Part shown: one piece after another, positions 38,357 through 48,311 of the stretch | How positions within the stretch are numbered: the stretch's first letter is position 1 | How the letters are laid out: the number at the start of each line of letters is the position of its first letter | NCBI RefSeq assembly: GCF_001693755.1 | Contig: NZ_LYST01000043.1 | Location: 558,001-622,000, forward strand | Source of the DNA: Gilliamella sp. wkB171 | GTDB taxonomy: Bacteria > Pseudomonadota > Gammaproteobacteria > Enterobacterales > Orbaceae | Length of the DNA stretch: 64,000 nt | Reading direction: 5' to 3' | Notes under the pieces: generated by a model | What the model was told of the DNA's origin: nothing | Seen by the model: only the letters and a program-made list of their open reading frames with translations | The model's database searches: none | Translations under genes and position numbers: made by a program

Positions 38357-39841
38357 ATGCAATACTTGGTCACCTCATCTGAAATGAAACAATTTGATAC
38401 TTATACAACTTCGGATGTGGGCTTACCCTCATTGGTGCTTATGGAACGCGCTGCCCTTGCTGTTATCGAACAACTTAAATCTGGTGAATTTGATTTAAAC
38501 AAAGTTGCGCTCATATGTGGTTATGGTAATAATGGCGGAGACGGTATTGCCGTTGCTCGGCTACTCAAATTACAACAAATTGATGTTGTTATCTATTTAG
38601 TGGGTAATTGTGATAATGCTTCGACCGAAACATTACAACAAATCAAAATAGCTCAGCACTATCAAATCCCTATCTTAACATCGTTACCCGATTCACTTTC
38701 ATCTTATACAACCGTTGTGGATGCCATTTTTGGTATTGGCCTTAATCGAGATGTTAGCGGTGATTTTGTGCGAGCGATTGAGCTAATTAATCAAAGTCAT
38801 GGCGATATACTCGCTATTGATATACCTTCCGGCGTGTGTGCAAATACCGGTAAAATATTAGGTGCTGCGGTAAACGCAAAACAGACAGTAACGTTTGCCT
38901 ATACTAAGCTTGGATTATCTTTTTATCCCGGCATTGAACTAGCCGGCAAAATAACCATTGCCGATATTGGCATTTATGCAGACAAACCAACAGCACATTA
39001 TACCTTTGAGCAAAATGATCTGGATAACTTGTTACCTGTGCGAGCAAATGACTCCCATAAAGGCTCTTATGGTAAAGTATTGACGATAGCCGGCTCGAAA
39101 AACATGTCCGGTGCCGCTTACTTTTCGGCTAAGGCCGCCTATCGAGCTGGTGCTGGGTTAGTACGTATTTACACACCAATTTGTAATAGCAGTATTTTAT
39201 TATCCCAACTCCCCGAAGCTTTATTATCACCTTTTACACCTAATCAAGTTAATTTTACTGAGCTTGAAACATGGATAAATTGGGCATCAGTAATTGTTAT
39301 CGGTCCCGGTATGGGGATATCTGATGATACCTATCAGATTTTATCTTATGTCGTTCACCATGCAACCGTGCCAATAATTATTGATGCTGACGGGCTTAAT
39401 GTTTTATCGCAAGATTTGTCATTACTTGAGAAGGCAAAATCAACCATTATTCTTACACCACATTTAGGTGAAATGGCGAACCTAACAAAGCTATCTATCG
39501 ATAAGATTAAAAATAATTTAATCGCAACAGCAAAAGCATTTTCGCAACACCACAACGTCATTTGTGTACTTAAAGATGCTAAGACCGTCGTTGCCCACCC
39601 TAACAAACCAACCTATATTAATCAATCAGGCAATAATGGTATGGCAACTGCTGGATCAGGTGATGTGTTAACTGGTATTATAGCTGGACTCATTGCCGGT
39701 CACTTACCCGCGGCTCAAGCAGCCCCAGTAAGTGTTTACTTGCATGGTTTGGCTGGTAACAAGGCAGCTGAAAAATTAAATAAATACAGTTTATTAGCTT
39801 CTGATATCATCGAAGGTTTAACGCATATACTACCCAATTAA
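38357..39841 (+). CDS. nnr: Bifunctional NAD(P)H-hydrate epimerase / ADP-dependent dehydratase
   Basis: Repairs damaged NAD(P)HX. 494 residues with two domains. The N-terminal YjeF epimerase (1 to ~210) has ICGYGNNGGDGIAVAR, VDAIFGIGLNRDV and AIDIPSGV. The C-terminal ribokinase-like dehydratase (from ~230) has SHKGSYGKVL, IGPGMGI, DADGLN, LTPHLGEM and NGMATAGSGDVLTGIIAGL. A strong GGAGG ribosome site is present. In E. coli tsaE follows; here an XRE regulator does. Expression must come from readthrough of the mpl terminator or a promoter inside mpl. Confidence 0.95.
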   Translation: MQYLVTSSEMKQFDTYTTSDVGLPSLVLMERAALAVIEQLKSGEFDLNKVALICGYGNNGGDGIAVARLLKLQQIDVVIYLVGNCDNASTETLQQIKIAQHYQIPILTSLPDSLSSYTTVVDAIFGIGLNRDVSGDFVRAIELINQSHGDILAIDIPSGVCANTGKILGAAVNAKQTVTFAYTKLGLSFYPGIELAGKITIADIGIYADKPTAHYTFEQNDLDNLLPVRANDSHKGSYGKVLTIAGSKNMSGAAYFSAKAAYRAGAGLVRIYTPICNSSILLSQLPEALLSPFTPNQVNFTELETWINWASVIVIGPGMGISDDTYQILSYVVHHATVPIIIDADGLNVLSQDLSLLEKAKSTIILTPHLGEMANLTKLSIDKIKNNLIATAKAFSQHHNVICVLKDAKTVVAHPNKPTYINQSGNNGMATAGSGDVLTGIIAGLIAGHLPAAQAAPVSVYLHGLAGNKAAEKLNKYSLLASDIIEGLTHILPN

Positions 39842-39896
39842 CCCCGATACAATAGGCTCAAAACTCAATGCATTATGTTTATATTGAGGATCACGC

Positions 39897-40256
39897 ATGA
39901 ATCAAACAACAGAAATTGTTGCAATGTTATGTCGCAGAATTAAATTAGCAAGAATTGAAAAAAATTTATCTCAACAAGAACTTGCTCAAAAATCTGAACT
40001 CGGCATAGCAACAATTAAACGCATAGAAAATGGTGAATCCATTACTTTACATACACTAATAAATGTACTACGAGGATTAGACGAACTTGATCAACTCAAT
40101 AATTTACTTGCCTATAATGAACTAATGCATAACACATCAACCGATCAAGCCAAACGAAAAAGGAAGTTACGTTCAATAAAAAGTGAAAAAGTCGATATGC
40201 TAGTTAATAATGACTTTTTACGTTCCAAGGCGAATACTATGCGCTGGAAATATTAA
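39897..40256 (+). CDS. Small XRE-family DNA-binding protein
   Basis: 119 residues. The HTH_3 domain spans about 12-66: RRIKLARIEKNLSQQELAQKSELGIATIKRIENG, then SITLHTLINVLRGLDELDQL. A short basic tail (KRKRKLRSIKSEK) follows. The layout resembles HipB-type antitoxins, but no HipA-like or other toxin gene adjoins; the next gene is convergent sdaB. An AGGA ribosome site precedes the ATG, 55 bp after nnr. It could be a lone regulator or the surviving half of a toxin-antitoxin pair; the target is unknown. Confidence 0.82.
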   Translation: MNQTTEIVAMLCRRIKLARIEKNLSQQELAQKSELGIATIKRIENGESITLHTLINVLRGLDELDQLNNLLAYNELMHNTSTDQAKRKRKLRSIKSEKVDMLVNNDFLRSKANTMRWKY

Positions 40257-40265
40257 ATTTGATCG

Positions 40266-40301
40266 CTTCAATTCGCCAAATGACTAGTCGGCAAATTGAA
40301 G
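40266..40301. terminator. Hairpin between convergent XRE gene and sdaB
   Basis: Imperfect inverted repeat, outer arms CTTCAATT (40266-40273) and AATTGAAG (40294-40301) with a partly paired GCC/GGC inside. It sits between two stop codons and could serve both strands. T tracts are weak. Confidence 0.5.
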
Positions 40302-40328
40302 GATTAATTCATCGCAATTAATAGCTAA

Positions 40329-41696
40329 TTAATTACAGTAAACGGTAATTGCCAGCCCGCCTCGTGATGTTTCACGATATTTAGCATTCATGTCTTTACC
40401 GGTTTCATACATTGTTTCAATCACCTTATCAAGCGACACTTTGGCAACTGTTGTGCGCCTTAACGCCATTCGAGTCGCATTAATTGCTTTAACAGAGGCA
40501 ATTGCATTACGCTCAATACACGGCACTTGTACTTGCCCTGCAACCGGATCGCAAGTCAAACCTAAATTATGTTCCATAGCAATCTCAGCTGCCATACAAA
40601 CTTGCTGTGGATTTCCACCTAAAAGCTCGGCAAGGCCCGCAGCAGCCATTGAACAAGCAACACCCACTTCACCTTGGCAGCCCACTTCTGCCCCCGATAT
40701 CGAGGCATTTTTTTGGTAAAGTTGCCCTATTGCTCCACAAGTTAAAAAGAAACGCATTGAGATTTCAGGCGTAACAGGATTAATAAACTTATCATAATAG
40801 GCAAGAACCGCAGGAATAATCCCACATGCGCCATTAGTTGGTGCTGTTACCACCCGTCCACCAGCAGCATTCTCTTCACTCACCGCTAAGGCAAACATAT
40901 TGACCCAATCAATAATCACCATAGGATCGCTAATAATATTATCTTTAGTGGTCGATAATTGACGGTATAACGAAAACGCACGACGTGGCACTTTAAGTGG
41001 ACCCGGTAATAGCCCCTCGGTATTCATTCCCCGTTTTATACAATCTAAAATGGTTTGCCCGACATGATGAAAATAGTTTTCAATCTCTTCATAAGAGTGC
41101 AATTCCAGCTCGTTTTTCATCATAATACTGGAAATAGATAACGAATTATCTTCACACGATTTTAATAGCTGCGCAGCAGTCGAGAATGGGTAAGGCAATA
41201 AAACTGGATTTTGATCTTGTTGACCAAATTGTGCTTCTTCAACAATTTTGCCACCGCCAACAGAGTAATAAGTTTTTTGCAACAGCAAATCATCGCCATG
41301 ATAAGCGCTGAGTGTCATACCATTTTCATGCAATGGTAAAAACTTAGAGTGGAAAATCATACACTCAGCTAGCGGAAAATCAATTTCATAACGATTGTTA
41401 TAAATCGGCAATCGATTAGTCTGGCTGATTTTTTCAATAAATATCGGTATGTTATCAATATTTACGGTATCGGGTTTTTCACCTGCCAGTCCCATAATAA
41501 TGGCAATATCTGTTTGATGCCCCTTACCGGTTAATGATAATGAACCATAAACGTCCGCTACAATTTTTGTCACAGACGGCATCAACCCTTTACTTATCAG
41601 CTCATCGACAAATGCTTTTCCGGCTCGCATTGGTCCGACTGTATGTGAACTTGACGGCCCAATACCGATTTTAAATATTTCAAATACCGAACTCAT
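40329..41696 (-). CDS. sdaB: L-serine ammonia-lyase (serine deaminase)
   Basis: Iron-sulfur enzyme that turns L-serine into pyruvate and ammonia. 455 residues, equal to E. coli SdaB. N-terminal beta domain: [21 protein letters not shown]. Catalytic alpha domain: [27 protein letters not shown] and [23 protein letters not shown], then [19 protein letters not shown], whose cysteines bind the cluster. The tail [15 protein letters not shown] is conserved. Segments such as [10 protein letters not shown] and [15 protein letters not shown] are nearer SdaB than SdaA. sdaC lies 254 bp upstream, the E. coli sdaC-sdaB order. Confidence 0.94.
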   Translation of the reverse strand: MSSVFEIFKIGIGPSSSHTVGPMRAGKAFVDELISKGLMPSVTKIVADVYGSLSLTGKGHQTDIAIIMGLAGEKPDTVNIDNIPIFIEKISQTNRLPIYNNRYEIDFPLAECMIFHSKFLPLHENGMTLSAYHGDDLLLQKTYYSVGGGKIVEEAQFGQQDQNPVLLPYPFSTAAQLLKSCEDNSLSISSIMMKNELELHSYEEIENYFHHVGQTILDCIKRGMNTEGLLPGPLKVPRRAFSLYRQLSTTKDNIISDPMVIIDWVNMFALAVSEENAAGGRVVTAPTNGACGIIPAVLAYYDKFINPVTPEISMRFFLTCGAIGQLYQKNASISGAEVGCQGEVGVACSMAAAGLAELLGGNPQQVCMAAEIAMEHNLGLTCDPVAGQVQVPCIERNAIASVKAINATRMALRRTTVAKVSLDKVIETMYETGKDMNAKYRETSRGGLAITVYCN

Positions 41697-41887
41697 ATTT
41701 TTCCCTTTTCAAAACTCAATGTAACTAAGCCACATTGATAAATACTTTATAGATTACTCAATCAAATTAGATAATAAACATCTGTATTAAACGTTTAACA
41801 ATCAACAATTAGGGCAGCGCGCCCAATACTTAAAATGAAAATCAAGACTGATTAAACACATAACTGTTATCAACTCGAAAAATATTT

Positions 41888-41911
41888 ATCCGCCTATTAA
41901 CCTAAGCGGAT
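41888..41911 (-). terminator. Hairpin after sdaC
   Basis: ATCCGC / GCGGAT stem with a 12-nt loop between sdaC and sdaB. On the minus strand an AT-rich stretch with TTTTT follows. It may attenuate readthrough into sdaB. Confidence 0.55.
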
Positions 41912-41950
41912 TTTTCCTTTAGATGGTCATCATAACGGATAAATTCAAGC

Positions 41951-43255
41951 TTAAAGCAAATTATAAATAGCAGCTGAAATAGCAATCAATCCCATAATGA
42001 CAATAAACACATTGCTTAATTTGCCTCGATACTTAGCCAATGCTGGTAATTTGTGAATTGCATACATCGGCATTAAAAATAAAAGTATCGCTAAAATTGG
42101 TCCACCCAATGATTCAATTAAACCTAAAATACTTGGATTAAGTGTTGCTATTCCCCAAGCAGTGATAAACATAAAACCAATGGCAATTTTATCTAATTTT
42201 GCTGGTGAAATTGTTTTATCACAGCTACGTAGCAATTTATTCACCACCCCATTAAAGCCCTCTTTCCCCCCTAAATAGTGCCCTAAAAATGATTTAGCCA
42301 TTGCAATAAAAGCAATTGGAGGACCAATATACTCAATCACAGGTGAATTAAATCGGTTTGCCAAATAAGATAATGTCGAAATATTTTGTGCTTTTGCATC
42401 CAATAACTCAGCAGGGGTCAAACATAGTGCACAACTAAACACAAAAAACATGACAGTAGCGACCATCATTATATTACTTGCGGCAATAATTCTAGAGCAT
42501 TTTTGTTCAGCATAAACATCGCCATACTCTTTGCGTTTAGCGACAGCTAAAGAAGAGATAATAGGAGAGTGATTAAATGCAAACACCATAACCGGAATAA
42601 CCAACCACAGCGTCATTAAAATACTTTGACTTCCTTCACTGCCAGCACTAGTGAGTGAAACGTTAGAAAAAACCTCACCATTCCATTCCGGAATTAGAAA
42701 TAGCGCTAAAATCATCAGAACAGCAATAAACGGAAACACCAAAATCGACATCACTTTGACAATCAGCTCTTCACCAAAGTGAACAATCGACATTAAAAAA
42801 GCGACTAATATAAAGGATAATAACGCCCTAGGTATCGATGCCATGCCTAATTGATGTACCATAAAGCTATCAACGGTATTGGTGATCCCAACACTGTAAA
42901 CCAATAAAATGGGGTAGATAGCAAAAAAATAGAGCACTGTGATAAAGTTACCGGCAGTTCGTCCAAATGCCTCTTCTACAACAACTGTAATATCCCCTTC
43001 AGGTTTTTTACCCGATAAAACAAATCGACATAACGCTTGATGGGCAAAAAATGTCATCGGAAAGGCAAGCACTAACATTACTAATAATGGAATTAATCCC
43101 CCAACACCTGCGTTTATCGGTAAAAACAGTACGCCAGCACCTATTGCTGTTCCATACAGACTTAGCATCCATAACGTATCACTTTTACGCCACTTGGGTA
43201 ATTTTGCCTCATTTTTTACCTCACTAGCTTTTCTATTGGCTATGGCATTATCCAT
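41951..43255 (-). CDS. sdaC: Serine transporter of the HAAAP family (SdaC-like)
   Basis: Proton-coupled serine importer, 434 residues with about 11 spans. Family features: SDTLWMLSLYGTAIGAGVLFLPINAG at the first span, FFAHQALCRFVLSGK, and VMVFAFNHSPIISSLA in the middle. The C-terminal MPMYAIHKLPALAKYRGK is also typical. Placed upstream of serine deaminase on the same strand, so it feeds serine into pyruvate. A CRP-like site lies 62 bp upstream of the start. An AGGAGAA ribosome site is present. Confidence 0.93.
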   Translation of the reverse strand: MDNAIANRKASEVKNEAKLPKWRKSDTLWMLSLYGTAIGAGVLFLPINAGVGGLIPLLVMLVLAFPMTFFAHQALCRFVLSGKKPEGDITVVVEEAFGRTAGNFITVLYFFAIYPILLVYSVGITNTVDSFMVHQLGMASIPRALLSFILVAFLMSIVHFGEELIVKVMSILVFPFIAVLMILALFLIPEWNGEVFSNVSLTSAGSEGSQSILMTLWLVIPVMVFAFNHSPIISSLAVAKRKEYGDVYAEQKCSRIIAASNIMMVATVMFFVFSCALCLTPAELLDAKAQNISTLSYLANRFNSPVIEYIGPPIAFIAMAKSFLGHYLGGKEGFNGVVNKLLRSCDKTISPAKLDKIAIGFMFITAWGIATLNPSILGLIESLGGPILAILLFLMPMYAIHKLPALAKYRGKLSNVFIVIMGLIAISAAIYNLL

Positions 43256-43611
43256 ATTAATATTCTCCTATACCTAAAAATTTGTGCGTATGATATCAAT
43301 TTAAAAACGTTACTAAAGTGATCTACATCACACAAATTAACAAAAAATTAAATATAATCAATAAGATAAAGATATCTCTTTTGATACCTAGCCAGCCGAA
43401 AAATTAATAAAGTATCAATTTTGATACAAAATACGTAAAAATTATTATTGTCAGTGACTAAATTGGTCAGTTTGTTTACTTAAACTCTTTAGGCTAATTA
43501 CGCCGATGCTAAAAAATAACAATAAAATTGCTTTAGTGTTACGCGCTGTACTGCTAAACTAGCTAACATTTTTATTATATTTATAGATAAATTATTTTTC
43601 AGGATAAATGT
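43256..43611. other. Divergent control region between sdaC and proS
   Basis: 356 bp, very AT-rich. It contains the CRP-like site listed separately near sdaC and must hold promoters for both genes. No small gene or RNA motif is recognised. Confidence 0.6.
43317..43332 (-). promoter_or_regulatory. Probable CRP-cAMP binding site upstream of sdaC
   Basis: AGTGA-TCTACA-TCACA, one base off the ideal TGTGA-N6-TCACA. It fits catabolite control of serine use; sdaC is CRP-activated in E. coli. Confidence 0.7.
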
Positions 43612-45333
43612 ATGCGAACCAGTAAATATCTTCTTTCTACATTAAAAGAGACTCCAGCAGATGCTGAAGTGATAAGCCATCAATTAATGTTACGTGCCGG
43701 CATGATTCGTAAAGTTGCCGCAGGATTGTATACTTGGTTACCCACTGGTTATCGTGTACTCAAAAAAGTCGAAAATATTGTTCGCGAAGAGATGAATAAA
43801 GCAGGTGCAATTGAAGTATTAATGCCAGTTGTTCAACCTGCTGATATTTGGCAAGAGAGTGGACGTTGGGAACAATATGGTCCTGAATTATTACGGATAA
43901 AAGACCGTGGTAATCGTGACTTTGTTTTAGGTCCAACTCATGAAGAAGTCATCACTGATTTGTTACGTAATGAAGTCAGCTCATACAAACAATTACCACT
44001 TAATCTTTACCAAATTCAAACCAAATTTCGTGATGAAGTGCGACCTCGCTTTGGTGTAATGCGCTCGCGTGAATTTATTATGAAAGATGCCTACTCGTTT
44101 CATACCTCACAAGAATCATTACAAGAAACGTATGATGATATGTATAAAGCCTATAGTGCAGTATTTACTCGTGCCGGATTAAACTTTAGAGCGGTGCGTG
44201 CCGATACAGGCTCAATTGGTGGTAACTGGTCTCACGAATTCCAAGTATTAGCCGATAGTGGTGAAGATGATATTGTCTTTTCTACTGAATCTGATTACGC
44301 CGCTAATATTGAGATGGCACAGGCATTAGCACCAACGCAAAGCCGCTTAGCACCAACTAAGGTGATGGAACTCATTGATACACCTAATGCAAAAACGATT
44401 GATGAGTTAGTTGCACAATTTAATTTACCAATTGAGAAAACAGTCAAAACACTCATGGTTAAGGCGACGAAAGAGAGTGGGCACCAACTTGTTGCTTTAT
44501 TAGTTCGTGGTGATCACACGTTGAACGAAATCAAAGCGGAAAAAATTGATATTGTGGCATCACCGCTTGAATTTGCAACTGAAGAGGAAATTCGAGCAAT
44601 TGTCAATGCTGGGCCTGGTTCATTAGGTCCTGTTAATCTTAATATGCCAATCATTATTGACCGTGATGTAGCAATAATGAGTGACTTTAGTGCCGGTGCG
44701 AATATCGACCATAAACATTACGTTAATATCAATTGGGAGCGCGATGTTGCATTACCAAGAGTCGAAGATATCCGTAATGTGGTGGAAGGCGATATTAGCC
44801 CTGATGGTAAAGGGACATTACAGATTAAACGTGGTATCGAAGTTGGGCATATTTTCCAACTTGGTACGAAGTATTCAGAAGCAATGAAAGCAACAGTCCA
44901 AGGCGAAGATGGACAAAACCACGTAATGATTATGGGCTGTTATGGTATTGGGGTTAGCCGAATTGTTGCAGCAGCAATCGAACAATGCCATGATGATCGA
45001 GGTATTGTATGGCCAGAAGCTATAGCGCCATTTAGCGTGGTCATCATCCCAATGAACATGCATAAATCAGAAAAAGTACAAGCAACAGCAGAGAAACTGT
45101 ATGCTGATTTACAAGCCTCTGGCATTGAAGTTTTATTTGACGATCGTAAAGAGCGACCAGGTGTGATGTTTGCCGATGCAGAGTTGATTGGTATTCCACA
45201 TACTATTGTTATTGGTGAACGCAATCTTGAAAATGGTGAAGTGGAATATAAACATCGCAGTGGTGGTGATAAGCAAATGATAAAAATTGACGATATTGTT
45301 GAATTTATCAAAAATCGTCAAAGTAAAGCATAA
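43612..45333 (+). CDS. proS: Prolyl-tRNA synthetase
   Basis: Class II synthetase, 573 residues, of the bacterial type with an INS editing domain. Motif 1 region: [29 protein letters not shown]. Motif 2: [25 protein letters not shown]. The INS domain spans roughly 220-400. Motif 3 is near [10 protein letters not shown] (about 443), and the anticodon-binding domain begins with [10 protein letters not shown]. YbaK, a trans-editing enzyme for Cys-tRNA(Pro), is encoded elsewhere in this window (58544). Single-gene unit. Confidence 0.96.
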   Translation: MRTSKYLLSTLKETPADAEVISHQLMLRAGMIRKVAAGLYTWLPTGYRVLKKVENIVREEMNKAGAIEVLMPVVQPADIWQESGRWEQYGPELLRIKDRGNRDFVLGPTHEEVITDLLRNEVSSYKQLPLNLYQIQTKFRDEVRPRFGVMRSREFIMKDAYSFHTSQESLQETYDDMYKAYSAVFTRAGLNFRAVRADTGSIGGNWSHEFQVLADSGEDDIVFSTESDYAANIEMAQALAPTQSRLAPTKVMELIDTPNAKTIDELVAQFNLPIEKTVKTLMVKATKESGHQLVALLVRGDHTLNEIKAEKIDIVASPLEFATEEEIRAIVNAGPGSLGPVNLNMPIIIDRDVAIMSDFSAGANIDHKHYVNINWERDVALPRVEDIRNVVEGDISPDGKGTLQIKRGIEVGHIFQLGTKYSEAMKATVQGEDGQNHVMIMGCYGIGVSRIVAAAIEQCHDDRGIVWPEAIAPFSVVIIPMNMHKSEKVQATAEKLYADLQASGIEVLFDDRKERPGVMFADAELIGIPHTIVIGERNLENGEVEYKHRSGGDKQMIKIDDIVEFIKNRQSKA

Positions 45334-46073
45334 AACCATTGCTGATTTAATCTTAATAATGTTAAAGAAAGCACAACACTTAATCACTCTTATTGTTTGA
45401 GTTTTAAAAAATAGGGTTATATTATTGTTGTGTTTTCTAACGTTATCAATACAAAGTGAAACCTCACTCACAATAACCCAATAATTTTTATCAAATTGCA
45501 ATGATATTTGTCGATCAAAACAGCCGACTATAAAGCAGATACAATATCTGAATAAGCTAGGTTTTAAAACCATAATTAACTTGCGTGTATTGCATAGTGA
45601 TCGGGATAGCTTGAATAATACCGATCTTACCGAAGTTTGGATTAAGATACGGACTAGTCATATTACCGACGAAAAAATGATTGTAATACTTAAAGCCTTT
45701 AAACAATCACCAAACCAATATTAGTTCATTATTGGCATGGTAGTAAACGAACTGGTGTGACCCTTGCTACATATACCGTGTAGTTTTTCAATTGGGCTAA
45801 ATCTGAAGCTATTAATCAATTAATTCAGCCTGAATTCGGTCATCACTATAATGTGTACCCGAATATTATTAAGTATATAAAACAGTTGATATTGAAAATA
45901 TTCGCCAAGCAGCATTTCAATAATTTTTCAGTAAATTAGTTTAAAATAGCTTTCCCTAAGTAAGTAATTACACGCGTGAGTTAATCTCTTTTCAATATTC
46001 GTATTGAATTAAAATTGACAGTGATATTGCGTTTTTTTTCAGCTAAAATAAGGCAATCTAATTGTTAATTTAA
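45334..46073. other. Interval between proS and bepA
   Basis: No intact gene. Most of it is the phosphatase pseudogene. The last ~150 bp before bepA are AT-rich and should contain its promoter. Confidence 0.65.
45411..45923 (+). pseudogene. Decayed secreted dual-specificity/tyrosine phosphatase gene
   Basis: Plus-strand remnants in shifting frames: a signal-like RVILLLCFLTLSIQSE near 45413, PNNFYQIA, then from 45503 DICRSKQPTIKQIQYLNKLG and FKTIINLRVLHSD, ending at TAG 45722. Continuing in another frame are VHYWHGSKRTGVTLATYTV, a TAG stop, NWAKSEAINQLIQPEFGHHY, and in a third frame DIENIRQAAF. This is the layout of small secreted phosphatases (CX5R loop HCWHGS.RTG). The catalytic Cys is Tyr here. 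At least three frameshifts and several stops show it is dead. Confidence 0.75.
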
Positions 46074-46085
46074 GTGGTCTATATA

Positions 46086-47543
46086 ATGTTAAAAAAAGCA
46101 ATCGCATTAGCTCTCACTACCTCATTATTGTTGCAAAACTCTCCGTTAGTTTTTGCTGATAACATTAACCTGCCAGATATGGGAACCGCTGCTGCATCAA
46201 CCTTAAGCATCGGTCAAGAGATGGAAATGGGTGATTATTATATGCGTTTGCTCCGAGCCGATGCCCCTATTATCAATGATCCTGTGCTCAATCAATATAT
46301 TAATGATTTAGGTAAAAAACTTGTGTCAAAAGCGGAATCAGTCCAAACACCTTTTCATTTTTATATTATGCGCAGTGATGTCTTAAATGCGTTTGCCTTT
46401 TTTGGCGGTAATGTGGTGATTCATTCTAAACTGATTTTAGATACTGATAATGAAAGTCAATTAGCTTCAGTTATGGCGCACGAAATCGGCCATGTGACTC
46501 AACGTCACTTAGCCAGAGCAATGGAAAACCAAAACCGTAATAGTCCTTATGTTTGGGGCGCAGCATTAGGCTCATTACTACTTACGCTGGCGAATCCTGA
46601 TGCTGGAATGGCCGCGATGACAAGTACGATGGCAGGTTCTGCACAAAACACAATCAGTTTTACACAGGCTAATGAACAAGAAGCCGATCGCGTTGGGCTT
46701 AGAACATTGGCTAAGGCAGGATTTGATCCTTATGCTTCATCTGAATTTTTACAAAAATTAGCTGATCAAACACGTTTTAGCAGTAAACCACCTGAGATTT
46801 TACTCACTCACCCACTACCAAATAGTCGTTTATCTGATATTCGTAGCCGTTCTATGCAATATAGTAAAAAAGAGCTACCTCCCTCTCTAAACTACTATTT
46901 AGCAAAAGCACGTTTGGCTATTTTAATAACTAATAATCAAAATACCGGTAAATTATTAATTGAAGATTACAAAAAGCTGAATAATGAACAAAGTAAGATT
47001 GCTTTAGTTTATGCTAATGCTCTGTTTGATTATCGTAATAACAATTACCAAAAAGCCAAACAACAACTTCAACCATTACTAGATAATGATCCAAATAATC
47101 TGTGGTATATCGATTTAATGACAGATATTGATCTAGACATGAATAATAATGCAGCAGCGATTAATCGGTTACAAACTGCTTTAAAAAAATCCCCAGATAG
47201 TTCAGCATTACAATTAAACTTGGCTAACGCTTACGTCAAAAATCGTAATTATCAACAAGCGGTTAGCTTATTACACCGCTATACCTTTGATCATAGTGAT
47301 GATACAAATGGTTGGGATCTACTAATTACAGCTTATGGTGGATTAAACTCAAGGGCAAAAGAAATGAGTGCAAGAGCTGAACTTGTTGCATTAGAGGGGC
47401 AATTTCAACAATCTATTCAATTACTGCAAAATGCCAAAAAACAAACTAATGGCGATCAAACGATGATATCGAAGATTGATGCCAGAATAAATCAGTTACA
47501 ACAACTTCAAAAACGTTACGCCCCTTATAGTAAAAATAGATAA
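46086..47543 (+). CDS. bepA: Beta-barrel assembly-enhancing protease BepA
   Basis: Periplasmic M48 metalloprotease and chaperone that helps LptD and other barrels assemble or degrades stalled ones. 485 residues from the ATG at 46086; the in-frame GTG at 46074 adds only VYI before the signal peptide LKKAIALALTTSLLLQNSPLVFA. Conserved start of mature protein: LPDMGTAAASTLSIGQEMEMGDYY. Zinc site HEIGH in ASVMAHEIGHVTQRH, third ligand in NEQEADRVG. A C-terminal TPR superhelix runs from ~300 (e.g. YFL...LQLNLANAYVKNRNYQQAV). It is the third M48 protease in the window. LoiP placement in the membrane depends on BepA in E. coli. Confidence 0.96.
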   Translation: MLKKAIALALTTSLLLQNSPLVFADNINLPDMGTAAASTLSIGQEMEMGDYYMRLLRADAPIINDPVLNQYINDLGKKLVSKAESVQTPFHFYIMRSDVLNAFAFFGGNVVIHSKLILDTDNESQLASVMAHEIGHVTQRHLARAMENQNRNSPYVWGAALGSLLLTLANPDAGMAAMTSTMAGSAQNTISFTQANEQEADRVGLRTLAKAGFDPYASSEFLQKLADQTRFSSKPPEILLTHPLPNSRLSDIRSRSMQYSKKELPPSLNYYLAKARLAILITNNQNTGKLLIEDYKKLNNEQSKIALVYANALFDYRNNNYQKAKQQLQPLLDNDPNNLWYIDLMTDIDLDMNNNAAAINRLQTALKKSPDSSALQLNLANAYVKNRNYQQAVSLLHRYTFDHSDDTNGWDLLITAYGGLNSRAKEMSARAELVALEGQFQQSIQLLQNAKKQTNGDQTMISKIDARINQLQQLQKRYAPYSKNR

Positions 47544-47565
47544 GTTTACTAATCTGGCTCAATAT

Positions 47566-47601
47566 TTCTCGACTAACGTTATAAAAAGCATTAGTCGAGA
47601 A
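47566..47601. terminator. Shared hairpin between convergent bepA and histidine phosphatase genes
   Basis: Perfect stem TTCTCGACTAA / TTAGTCGAGAA around a 14-nt loop, midway between the two stop codons. T tracts on both sides are modest. Confidence 0.65.
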
Positions 47602-47624
47602 ATAAAAATGGGTCAAATTGCTGA

Positions 47625-48287
47625 TTATTTATCAGCTAAATGATCAACATTATTATAATATTTAACCGTAAATTTGCCTTCTGATTGACCATCTTGCTGC
47701 TGATAATTTACTACACTAACACTGGTATTTAACATCCGTGGAAAATAGTCTTCATCCCGATGTAAACGCCAATCACCACCATTTAATACACAAAGTAATA
47801 AACGTAACACGGTGCCATGCGAAACAACTAAAATATTACCTTTATCTTCACTGGCATTTTGAGTAATCGTATGCAGTGCACGTTTCATCCTTACCAGTGT
47901 ATCAAGATAATTTTCACCGTGATTAACAGAAGCATCAAAGTTAGCTGGATCGGTTAGATAAGTATTAAATTCAGGCACTTCTTTTTTCAAATAAGGGACA
48001 GATTTTCCTTCCCAAAGACCAAAATCCATCTCACATAAATCTGCTAATTCAAAAGTTGGAATTTTATTATCATTTTCGTGAACGATATAATCACGTGTTT
48101 CTTTAGCTCGTAGCTGTGGGCTTGAATAAGCTTGCATAAAAGGAATATGCTTTAAATATTGTCCAGTAATCTTCGCGCCCAAAATACCTTGTTCTGTTAA
48201 CGGTGAATTTTGCGATCCTTGCATCTGATCTTTAATATTCCACTCGGTTTGGCCATGTCTAATTAAGTATAAATTAAGATCTTTCAT
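47625..48287 (-). CDS. Histidine phosphatase family protein (GpmB-like)
   Basis: 220 residues. The catalytic histidine lies in LIRHGQTEWN (8-17), followed by SPLTEQGILGAKITGQYL; the second histidine is in VVSHGTVLRLLL near 154. The family includes phosphoglycerate mutase-like proteins (GpmB, CobC) and general phosphatases; the substrate is not decidable here. Extended central part (EGKSVPYLKKEVPEFNTYL) and an unusual C-terminus. 24 bp downstream of rluC on the same strand, so probably cotranscribed with it. Confidence 0.85.
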   Translation of the reverse strand: MKDLNLYLIRHGQTEWNIKDQMQGSQNSPLTEQGILGAKITGQYLKHIPFMQAYSSPQLRAKETRDYIVHENDNKIPTFELADLCEMDFGLWEGKSVPYLKKEVPEFNTYLTDPANFDASVNHGENYLDTLVRMKRALHTITQNASEDKGNILVVSHGTVLRLLLCVLNGGDWRLHRDEDYFPRMLNTSVSVVNYQQQDGQSEGKFTVKYYNNVDHLADK

Positions 48288-48311
48288 TCGTCCTCACTCG
48301 TTTTTTTCAAT

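Noticed and set aside
45133..45573. 146-codon minus-strand frame overlapping the proS 3' end and the phosphatase relic
   Set aside because: No homology-like motifs, low coding quality, and it crosses a conserved gene end. Another shadow at 44940-45311 is rejected for the same reason.
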